This document shows, one piece after another, positions 4,855-10,139 of a stretch of 10,139 nt of DNA. Within the stretch, counting starts at the first letter, position 1, and every line of letters starts with the position of its first letter. Under the pieces are notes generated by a model that searched no databases, had not been told where the DNA came from, and saw nothing but the letters and a program-made list of their open reading frames with translations. The position numbers were made by a program, and so were the translations under genes. Origin of the DNA: an uncultured Clostridia bacterium (GTDB lineage Bacteria > Bacillota > Clostridia > Peptostreptococcales > Anaerovoracaceae); NCBI GenBank assembly GCA_934255435.1, contig CAKQNZ010000066.1:1-10139 (forward strand), read 5' to 3'.

Positions 4855-5757
4855 ATGTACATAGTAAAACGGGTAATAGTTTCAGTAATTGTATTAATAA
4901 TAGGTGCTACAAGCTTTTGGGGAGTAAGCGTCTGGGCAGAAAATCCGAAAACATATACTGAAACGATCAGCAGAATCGAGGATTTTCAGGATAATGCCAT
5001 TGTACTGACAGGAACAGCAACGGGAATGGCAACAGTAGCAGCGATGGTTCCCGGGGATACAACAACACCTTTGGCAAACAAGCTTGCAGATGTGGCAGGG
5101 TACATGGTGATTGTATATGCCGCTTTAACCATGGAAAAGTATATGATGACACTTGCAGGTTTGTTGCTGTTTAAAATCATTATTCCGGCGCTCTCCATTC
5201 TTACAGCAGTAATAGTTTTGATCAGAGGCACGGAACGACAGGGAAGATGGAAAATCGCTTTTGCAAAGATCCTGCTGGTAAGTATTGTGTTATGGGCACT
5301 TGTGCCTTCGAGTATGTACGTTTCAACGATGGTCCAGGAAATGTACAATGTTTCGGTAGAAACAAAAATGGAACAGATCGAAAAAGAAAATAAGCAGCTG
5401 GAACGTGAGGCAAAACAGAGCAAAGCGGACACTGACAAAAAAAGCGGTTTTTTCCTTACGAAGTGGTATGAAAAAGCAAAGGACAAAGTGAGTGATACTA
5501 AAATTTCTGCAACTCAGAAAATCAAAGAATTCGAAGCAGTGCTTGATAATCTTATTGAAGGCGTAGCAGTGCTGATCGTGACTACATGTGTTATTCCGCT
5601 GGCAGTCATGGTCCTTATGCTGTGGCTGGTAAAACTGATCATAGCGCCGGGAACGGAATACAAAGTTCCAAAATTACCCAGAGTATCGAAGTTTATAGGC
5701 AGGAGAAAGCAAAATGCCGATGAGCAGAACAAAGCTGAGCGACCTGACTTTTCCTGA
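4855..5757 (+). CDS. Multi-pass membrane protein with cytoplasmic-type coiled coil, function unknown
   Basis: A 300-residue protein I cannot name. Residues 5-28 form a signal peptide or anchor with a plausible cleavage after VWA28. Then comes a small-residue-rich stretch (AIVLTGTATGMATVAAMVPG, 48-67). Hydrophobic segments lie at about 79-94, 98-123 and 137-157, followed by a strongly charged coiled coil (MEQIEKENKQLEREAKQSK, 172-190) and a lysine-rich linker to about 225. A last long membrane segment (about 236-263) precedes a basic tail (RVSKFIGRRKQ). AGGAGG eight bases before ATG 4855 sets the start. It lies 111 bases after the lipoprotein gene and 107 before the 404-residue gene, on the same strand. 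The architecture fits an envelope-spanning or sensing component, or a channel; this is inference only. Confidence 0.82.
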   Translation: MYIVKRVIVSVIVLIIGATSFWGVSVWAENPKTYTETISRIEDFQDNAIVLTGTATGMATVAAMVPGDTTTPLANKLADVAGYMVIVYAALTMEKYMMTLAGLLLFKIIIPALSILTAVIVLIRGTERQGRWKIAFAKILLVSIVLWALVPSSMYVSTMVQEMYNVSVETKMEQIEKENKQLEREAKQSKADTDKKSGFFLTKWYEKAKDKVSDTKISATQKIKEFEAVLDNLIEGVAVLIVTTCVIPLAVMVLMLWLVKLIIAPGTEYKVPKLPRVSKFIGRRKQNADEQNKAERPDFS

Positions 5758-5773
5758 TACACGAAATAGAAAG

Positions 5774-5799
5774 ATATTATTTTCGTCTGAAAATAATAT
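5774..5799. repeat. Perfect 11-bp hairpin between module genes 2 and 3
   Basis: ATATTATTTTC 5774-5784 and GAAAATAATAT 5789-5799 form an 11-bp stem with a GTCT tetraloop, 16 bases after the stop of the membrane-protein gene. No T-run follows, so it is probably not a terminator. It could tune mRNA processing or stability between the two genes. Confidence 0.55.
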
Positions 5800-5864
5800 A
5801 AATACATAATGCGTCAAGGCAGGGACAGTTTGGAAAACCATTTGCAGGAACAGGAGAAATAAGT

Positions 5865-7079
5865 ATGAATGAAGTAATAAAGCAAAACGGCATGGATGAA
5901 TCTGATAGTACTGGCAGTGTTAATGAGATAATGGAGATACAGGCAGAGCTTTTGCAGGAGGCTAAGGAAACCATTGACAGCAACAGGTTCCGAAGTGTTC
6001 CTGTTGCGGAGCTTGCAACACTTGGTGCCGGAGTTTCATCTCTTATACCTGCATTTAATACTTTTACACAGACAACTTCAATTGCCACAGACGGTCTTTT
6101 TCGAATTGCAAATGCAGCAGCAGGTGACACTTTGAAAATGGCAAAAAACGGAAATGCCTGGGGTGCTATGAAAACAGCATCCGGCAGTTCCAAGATGGTT
6201 CAGCTTGCTAAAGCAGAACCCGTTTCTGCAACGACAAGAACGGTAACTGCTTTCAATCCGGCGACTATGATGATGGCAGCTGCTTTGTACTCGATAGAGA
6301 AGGATCTGACAGAAATAGTTGAAACTCAAAAAAAGATACTGGCATTTCTGGAAGTGGAAAATGAATCGCAGATAGAAGCAGATGTTCAATCTTTGATCGA
6401 TATAATAACAACATATAAATATAAATGGGATAATGACCTTGCTGTGTCGAACAGTCATAATGTAGTAATGGATATACAGAATCGGGCCCGAAAGAATATC
6501 ATTGCTTATCAGAAAAAAATTTCAGTGACCACGGCCTCCAGGACGCATGTGGTTACTAAGAGTAAGGTAAGATCGGCGCTATATGATCTGGAGAAAGAAT
6601 TCAGGTATTACAGATTATCACTGTATATATTTTCGCTGGCTTCGTTTCTTGAAATAATGCTGAGTGGAAACTTAAAGGAGGAATATATTTCGGGTAAAAA
6701 AGAAGAAATCAATTCGCTGTCGATAAGATACAGAGAGCAATTCAAAACGAGTTCGTTGTATCTGGAAAAACTCGGGGATTCCGGGGTTGAATTTAATATC
6801 GTAAAAGGTATCGGAACTGCCGGAGAAACCGTAGGAAAGGTGATTGGCAGTATTCCGGTAGTCAGAAAAGGGCTTGCAGATGAATTTCTGCAAAGTAAAG
6901 GAGCAGCTTTACAGCAAAATGCGATCGAAACAGGGGACGAAGTAATAAAATCGTTTGCTGCGATGAGTAATCCAGGAACAGGTGTGTTTGCCGAAAAGAT
7001 GGAGGATATTATCCATATCTATAATCACACCTCGCAGATATGTTTTGATAATGAAAATATTTATCTGATTGAAGAATAA
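5865..7079 (+). CDS. 404-residue mostly helical protein of unknown function
   Basis: I do not recognise a named domain. The N-terminal 45 residues are acidic and probably helical (NEIMEIQAELLQEAKETI). Residues 47-145 are rich in A, T, S and G (AELATLGAGVSSLIPAFNTF, TDGLFRIANAAAGD, PATMMMAAALYSIEKDL). Then come long helices to about 300, including EKDLTEIVETQKKILAFLEVE and a modestly hydrophobic LSLYIFSLASFLEIMLSG (251-268). Residues 313-336 carry spaced glycines (GIGTAGETVGKVIGSIP), like an amphipathic membrane-inserting hairpin. There is no signal peptide. AGGAG eight bases before ATG 5865 sets the start. It follows the membrane-protein gene on the same strand. A cytoplasmic partner of that protein or a pore-forming effector are possibilities, neither proven. 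Confidence 0.85.
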   Translation: MNEVIKQNGMDESDSTGSVNEIMEIQAELLQEAKETIDSNRFRSVPVAELATLGAGVSSLIPAFNTFTQTTSIATDGLFRIANAAAGDTLKMAKNGNAWGAMKTASGSSKMVQLAKAEPVSATTRTVTAFNPATMMMAAALYSIEKDLTEIVETQKKILAFLEVENESQIEADVQSLIDIITTYKYKWDNDLAVSNSHNVVMDIQNRARKNIIAYQKKISVTTASRTHVVTKSKVRSALYDLEKEFRYYRLSLYIFSLASFLEIMLSGNLKEEYISGKKEEINSLSIRYREQFKTSSLYLEKLGDSGVEFNIVKGIGTAGETVGKVIGSIPVVRKGLADEFLQSKGAALQQNAIETGDEVIKSFAAMSNPGTGVFAEKMEDIIHIYNHTSQICFDNENIYLIEE

Positions 7080-7087
7080 TCGCATTA

Positions 7088-7128
7088 ATAGGAAAGAGTA
7101 AAAAATTTCCTATATAATAATTTATAGG
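7088..7128. repeat. Two overlapping alternative hairpins after the module
   Basis: ATAGGAAA 7088-7095 can pair with TTTCCTAT 7106-7113, while CCTATA 7109-7114 can instead pair with TATAGG 7123-7128. Neither is followed by a T-run, so the 3' end of the module transcript is not clearly marked. The region from here to 7220 is otherwise non-coding and ends with a run of seven C residues (7214-7220). Confidence 0.35.
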
Positions 7129-7223
7129 TTCAATAGTTTACCATTTTTGATGATTTTTCGAATGAAAACATCGAATCGGGATTGTGAATTTATGATTTTG
7201 ATCTGTTTTTTCACCCCCCCACG

Positions 7224-7253
7224 AAAAAAGAGCAATCCCTTCCGGGATCGCTC
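7224..7253 (-). terminator. Terminator of the rubrerythrin gene
   Basis: GAGCAATCCC 7230-7239 and GGGATCGCTC 7244-7253 form a stem with one mismatch and a TTCC loop. On the minus strand it is followed by six T residues (A-run 7224-7229 on plus), about 40 bases after the stop. Confidence 0.85.
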
Positions 7254-7295
7254 TCATGATTATCAGATATCATTGGAATTTCAACGGTCTGGGGT

Positions 7296-7838
7296 TTAGC
7301 CGAAGTATCTCTTCAGCAGACCCTGGAATGCTCTGCCGTGTCTTGCTTCGTCCTTAGCCATTTCGTGAACTGTGTCGTGGATAGCATCCAGGTTCTGTTC
7401 CTTTGCCAGCTTAGCCAGTGCTTTCTTGCCTGCACATGCGCCTGCTTCTGCTTCGACACGCATTTCGAGGTTTTTCTTTGTTGAGTCTGTTACTACTTCG
7501 CCCAGGAGTTCTGCGAATTTAGCAGCGTGTTCTGCTTCTTCGTATGCTGCCTTTTCCCAGTAGAGTCCGATCTCAGGATATCCTTCTCTGTGAGCTACTC
7601 TTGCCATTGCAAGGTACATACCTACTTCTGAACACTCGCCGTTGAAGTTGTCTCTCAGGCCCTGGATGATCTCAGGATCAACGCCCTGTGCTACACCTAC
7701 AACATGCTCGTCGACGAATTCGACAGCGCCTTCTTTGACTTCAACGAATTTTTCTGCAGGAACTCCGCACTGTGGACATTTTTCCGGTGGCTGAGGGCCT
7801 TCATAAGTGTAACCGCATACTGAACAAGTCCATTTCAT
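7296..7838 (-). CDS. rbr: Rubrerythrin with N-terminal rubredoxin domain ('reverse' rubrerythrin type)
   Basis: A cytoplasmic non-haem iron protein that reduces hydrogen peroxide (and, in clostridia, takes part in oxygen detoxification) using electrons passed through rubredoxin-type iron. Residues 1-35 form the rubredoxin domain with CSVC (C5, C8) and CPQC (C21, C24) binding one iron. Residues 55-175 form the ferritin-like four-helix bundle with di-iron ligands expected at E68, E101 and H104 (EAEH), E131, and E164 and H167 (EARH). In classical rubrerythrins the rubredoxin part is C-terminal, so this order is the reverse type. Length is 180 residues, as expected. AAAGGAGG lies eight bases before ATG 7838. 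It is a single-gene unit with two tandem promoters and its own terminator, divergent from the substrate-binding protein gene. Confidence 0.96.
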   Translation of the reverse strand: MKWTCSVCGYTYEGPQPPEKCPQCGVPAEKFVEVKEGAVEFVDEHVVGVAQGVDPEIIQGLRDNFNGECSEVGMYLAMARVAHREGYPEIGLYWEKAAYEEAEHAAKFAELLGEVVTDSTKKNLEMRVEAEAGACAGKKALAKLAKEQNLDAIHDTVHEMAKDEARHGRAFQGLLKRYFG

Positions 7839-7902
7839 AATAATTTCCTCCTTTTGATTATGTTCCGGCTGCTGTGACGCCGGTATATTCTACCTGTGAT
7901 AT

Positions 7903-7931
7903 ATTATATTTAATTTACTTGCGTTTTGCAA
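7903..7931 (-). promoter_or_regulatory. Rubrerythrin promoter, proximal
   Basis: On the minus strand, TTGCAA (7931-7926), a 17-base spacer and a perfect TATAAT (7908-7903). Its -35 box lies inside the inverted repeat at 7917-7933. Confidence 0.65.
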
Positions 7932-7933
7932 GT
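7917..7933. promoter_or_regulatory. Operator-like inverted repeat in the rubrerythrin promoter region
   Basis: ACTTGC 7917-7922 and GCAAGT 7928-7933 form a perfect 6-bp inverted repeat with a 5-base spacer over the proximal -35 box, a position suited to repressor binding. It does not match the usual PerR box closely. Confidence 0.45.
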
Positions 7934-7942
7934 TATGGTTAA

Positions 7943-7971
7943 AGTATACTTAAATAGTCCAGTACAGTCAA
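7943..7971 (-). promoter_or_regulatory. Rubrerythrin promoter, distal
   Basis: On the minus strand, TTGACT (7971-7966), a 17-base spacer and TATACT (7948-7943), 40 bases upstream of the proximal promoter. Two good promoters in tandem would support high or dual expression. Confidence 0.55.
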
Positions 7972-8005
7972 GAGCTTTTTTGAAAAAAGTTCAAAATCCT
8001 TTCAC

Positions 8006-8034
8006 TTTACCTTTTAAATAAAACAAGGTATAAT
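8006..8034 (+). promoter_or_regulatory. Promoter of the substrate-binding protein gene
   Basis: TTTACC 8006-8011, a 17-base spacer and a perfect TATAAT 8029-8034 predict a start near 8041, about 36 bases before the GTG start. Confidence 0.65.
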
Positions 8035-8076
8035 TATTAAGATACAGATATATGATACAGTCAGAAAGGCAATATT

Positions 8077-9288
8077 GTGAGACGATACAGGATTTGCAGA
8101 GCAGCAGCAGTAGTGACTGTGGTGGTCATGACAGTGCTGGCAGTGTCGGGATGCACGACATTCGACAATTTCAGAAAAGCATTTATAGATAAATCAGGCG
8201 GCAATGACACGACTGTGCAGATCGGCGTGTTTGAACCGATCAGCGGTACTGAGAGCGAGGCGGCGGCTCCTGAAATCAAAGGCATAGAGCTGGCGCATGA
8301 ACTTTATCCCAGCGTTGCAGGCAAGGTAGTTGATCTGATATACAGCGACAATGCTTCAGATATATATGCAGCAGATACAGCGATAAAGGATCTCGTATCA
8401 AAGAAACCTGCAGTGATCCTGGGAAGCTACGGCAGCGTATACTCGCTGGTGGCAGGAGATACGATCCTTGAGTCGAAGATACCGACTATTGCCATGACCA
8501 ATACGAACCCGCTGGTGACAAAGAACAACCCGTATTATTTCCGTGTATGTTATGTAGACTCCAACCAGGGCGATATCCTGGCGAGGTATGTGCTTGAGAG
8601 CAGGAAAGAAAAGACTGCAGGAGTCCTGCTGCCGGAGGATGATGATGCGGCAATGGCGATGGCTACAGCATTCACAGACAGAGTCAAGACCGAGACCGGC
8701 AATGAAGATGCGATAACTCTGTACGAAGAATACAATACAGGCGACGAGGATTATTCAAAACAGCTTGAAGCTATCCGTGAAAGCGGCGTGAAGAGCGTCC
8801 TGCTGCCGGGAGATATGGCGGATTCGCTGAAGATAATACGCCAGGCTGAGAAAATGGGTCTCGATACGCTGTTCCTTGGCGGCAGCGACTGGTCGACAGA
8901 CGAGTTCAAGTCGATGGGAGGCAGCAAGCTGTCTGGCAGCAATACGGCCTTTGTAAATTTCTTTACATCGGATGAGAATTCTACGAAGGAGTCGGAGGAG
9001 TTCCTGAAGGCGTATCATGACAAGTACGGTGCAGATTCGGATCCGGACAACAATACGGCTCTTGGATTCGATGCATATATGGTAGCTCTGAAAGCCATCG
9101 AGAAGACTGACGGTGACGTCAGCGGCAGCAGTGTGAAGGCAGTGCTTTCCGGAGGGAAGACTTCATTCAAAGGCGCTACGGGAGAGATAAGGTTCAACAA
9201 TATGGGTGATCCTATCAAGACAGCGTATATCAGTGAATGGAAGAACGGCGAGATGGAGACCCTTTACACGGTGGAGCCGACACTGTAG
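8077..9288 (+). CDS. Branched-chain amino-acid-type ABC transporter substrate-binding lipoprotein (LivJ/LivK family)
   Basis: A 403-residue lipoprotein of the periplasmic-binding type I fold (Leu/Ile/Val-binding family) that would capture a small solute, often an amino acid, at the outer face of the membrane. The signal peptide has MRRYRICR, a hydrophobic core and lipobox VSGC with lipidation at C26. The mature protein starts with the family's opening strand (TVQIGVFEPISGTESEAAAP) and continues with KGIELAHE, DLIYSDNASD, AVILGSYGS and a second lobe (GVKSVLLPGDMADSLKIIRQ, TLFLGGSDW, GFDAYMVALKAIE), ending near GEIRFNNMGDP. The start is GTG 8077 with AAAGG seven bases upstream. No permease or ATPase genes are visible nearby, so it may serve a transporter encoded elsewhere. 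The ligand cannot be read from sequence. Confidence 0.9.
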   Translation: MRRYRICRAAAVVTVVVMTVLAVSGCTTFDNFRKAFIDKSGGNDTTVQIGVFEPISGTESEAAAPEIKGIELAHELYPSVAGKVVDLIYSDNASDIYAADTAIKDLVSKKPAVILGSYGSVYSLVAGDTILESKIPTIAMTNTNPLVTKNNPYYFRVCYVDSNQGDILARYVLESRKEKTAGVLLPEDDDAAMAMATAFTDRVKTETGNEDAITLYEEYNTGDEDYSKQLEAIRESGVKSVLLPGDMADSLKIIRQAEKMGLDTLFLGGSDWSTDEFKSMGGSKLSGSNTAFVNFFTSDENSTKESEEFLKAYHDKYGADSDPDNNTALGFDAYMVALKAIEKTDGDVSGSSVKAVLSGGKTSFKGATGEIRFNNMGDPIKTAYISEWKNGEMETLYTVEPTL

Positions 9289-9360
9289 CCTGAAAAAATG
9301 ATTTCATGCCGGACACCGGGCTGACGCCTGAGATACGCCGGACAGTATAAAAAGTTAATG

Positions 9361-9389
9361 TTATAGGAATACAGCTTATTGAAGATAAT
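9361..9389 (+). promoter_or_regulatory. Weak candidate promoter for the nifU-like/pepV pair
   Basis: TTATAG 9361-9366, a 17-base spacer and GATAAT 9384-9389 would start transcription just before the Shine-Dalgarno sequence. The -35 is poor. No clear terminator separates this pair from the upstream gene, so read-through is also possible. Confidence 0.25.
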
Positions 9390-9411
9390 AAGTTATAAAA
9401 GGAGAAGACAA

Positions 9412-9633
9412 ATGGAACAGAAAATCAAAGAGGCACTGGATCAGATAAGACCTTTCCTGCAGAGAGACGGCGGAGATATCGAGTTCGTGGAGTACACTGA
9501 CGACAATATCGTAAGAGTAAAGCTTCAGGGACACTGTGCAGGCTGCCCGGGAGCACAGATGACTATAAAAGGCGTAGTTGAAAAGATCCTGAAGGAAAGC
9601 TATCCGGAAGTTGCCGGAGTTGAAGCTGTATAA
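9412..9633 (+). CDS. NifU C-terminal-domain Fe-S cluster carrier protein
   Basis: A 73-residue cytoplasmic protein consisting only of the NifU C-terminal (Nfu-type) domain. It is thought to hold a transient [4Fe-4S] cluster, shared across a dimer, and hand it to apo-proteins. The hallmark is CAGCPGAQMT with the CxxC at C42 and C45. It is preceded by the typical LQRDGGDIEFVEY (16-28) and followed by helix TIKGVVEKILKESYPEV. Single-domain versions of about 70-80 residues are common in Firmicutes. The frame opens earlier (ATG 9379), but AAAGGAG seven bases before ATG 9412 fixes the start, and the protein then begins as family members do. It is followed 21 bases later by pepV on the same strand, so the two are probably co-transcribed, although their functions are not obviously linked. 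Confidence 0.95.
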   Translation: MEQKIKEALDQIRPFLQRDGGDIEFVEYTDDNIVRVKLQGHCAGCPGAQMTIKGVVEKILKESYPEVAGVEAV

Positions 9634-9654
9634 CGGCGGAGGATCTGGCAGTAG

Positions 9655-10139
9655 ATGGATTTTTTACAGAAAGTAAATGATCGTATAGAAGAAAACAGGG
9701 CAGAGATGATATCGTCTCTGTCCCGTCTTATATCTGTGCCAAGTGTGGCTGTTTCATCCGATGGAAAGTATCCTTTCGGAGAAGATGTGCAGCGGGCATA
9801 TGAGCTCATGATGCAGCTGGCTCAGGATGAGGGCTTTGTGACCTTTGACGCTGACAGCTACGGCGGGCATATAGATTTCAAAGGCAGTGATAAGGGCATA
9901 GTGGGAGTGATCGGTCATCTCGATGTGGTGCCTGAAGGCGACGGCTGGGATTTCGAACCTTACGGCGGAGAGGTCACAGACGGGATGGTCTGCGGCAGAG
10001 GCACCGTTGATGACAAGGGTCCTGTGGTCGCATCTTTCTATGCCATGAAGGCACTGAAAGACTGTGGTTATCAGCCGAAACGCACCATAAGACTGATACT
10101 TGGTCTTGATGAGGAGACCAACTGGGACGGTATGGAATA
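9655..10139 (+). CDS. pepV: PepV-type M20 dipeptidase, 5' part (runs off the window)
   Basis: The first 161 codons of a zinc-dependent dipeptidase of peptidase family M20A, a cytoplasmic enzyme that splits dipeptides (including some D-residue or beta-alanyl types) released by oligopeptide uptake. Visible hallmarks are GHLDVVPEGDGWDFEP with metal ligand H88 and the conserved D90, GRGTVDDKGP with the bridging aspartate D120, and LDEETNWDG with the catalytic base E153 and metal ligand E154. These match the order and spacing of Lactobacillus delbrueckii PepV, which has about 470 residues, so about two thirds of the gene lies beyond the window. The start is ATG 9655; an in-frame stop just precedes it, and GGAGGA lies 11 bases upstream, a slightly long spacing. 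It is 21 bases after the NifU-like gene, probably in one operon. Confidence 0.95.
   Translation, partial: MDFLQKVNDRIEENRAEMISSLSRLISVPSVAVSSDGKYPFGEDVQRAYELMMQLAQDEGFVTFDADSYGGHIDFKGSDKGIVGVIGHLDVVPEGDGWDFEPYGGEVTDGMVCGRGTVDDKGPVVASFYAMKALKDCGYQPKRTIRLILGLDEETNWDGME

Noticed and set aside
5809..5862. 17-codon frame (MRQGRDSLENHLQEQEK) just before the 404-residue gene
   Set aside because: No ribosome-binding site precedes its ATG, and it overlaps the Shine-Dalgarno site of the next gene; translational coupling is possible but unsupported.
5777..6193. Minus-strand 138-codon frame opposite the start of the 404-residue gene
   Set aside because: It is antisense to a gene with a good ribosome-binding site and has none of its own; its length comes from codon bias of the real gene.
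1..10139. CRISPR array, tRNA, rRNA, insertion sequence with transposase
   Set aside because: No regularly spaced repeat-spacer pattern, cloverleaf, ribosomal sequence or transposase frame was seen on either strand.

Overview
The window looks like the chromosome of a strictly anaerobic Firmicute (class Clostridia, probably a gut-type lineage). This rests on purine-rich Shine-Dalgarno sites, A/T-rich intergenic DNA with textbook sigma-A promoters, GTG/TTG starts, a rubredoxin-headed 'reverse' rubrerythrin, a stand-alone NifU C-terminal domain protein and a PepV-type dipeptidase. The genus cannot be read from the sequence.

Left part (1-1095): the 3' end of an unrecognised gene (stop at 322-324) is followed by about 770 bases with no convincing protein gene. 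This stretch holds two strong terminators, an unattached consensus promoter at 599-627 that would drive a ~190-nt folded transcript ending at 827, and further inverted repeats. Next is a minus-strand TetR-family gene (1096-1683) with its own promoter, a pair of operator-like sites and a terminator. No obvious target gene adjoins it.

Middle part (2014-3560): a minus-strand gene for an unrecognised 161-residue protein has a clean promoter bracketed by a 10-bp direct repeat. About 600 bases of relic-like DNA follow, with a perfect 13-bp terminator stem, a long imperfect hairpin and a short frameshifted ORF. A minus-strand ribbon-helix-helix (RHH) regulator comes next.

Accessory module (3560-7080): divergent from the RHH gene is a plus-strand, very A/T-rich set of three genes. 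They encode a lipoprotein with two FxLYD-like domains, a five-segment membrane protein with a central coiled coil, and a 404-residue, mostly helical protein with a small-residue-rich segment. A promoter and TACAAAAGT direct repeats lie between the RHH gene and the lipoprotein gene, so RHH control of the module is a reasonable inference. This is the part most likely to be an undescribed envelope-associated system.

Right part (7224-10139): conserved housekeeping genes. Rubrerythrin (minus strand, peroxide detoxification) has two tandem promoters with an inverted repeat between them. Divergent from it is an orphan branched-chain-amino-acid-type substrate-binding lipoprotein, followed by a NifU-like Fe-S protein gene and, 21 bases further, the start of pepV, which runs off the window. 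This part is visibly richer in G+C than the module (for example 37 of 60 bases at 8881-8940 against 16 of 60 at 4441-4500).
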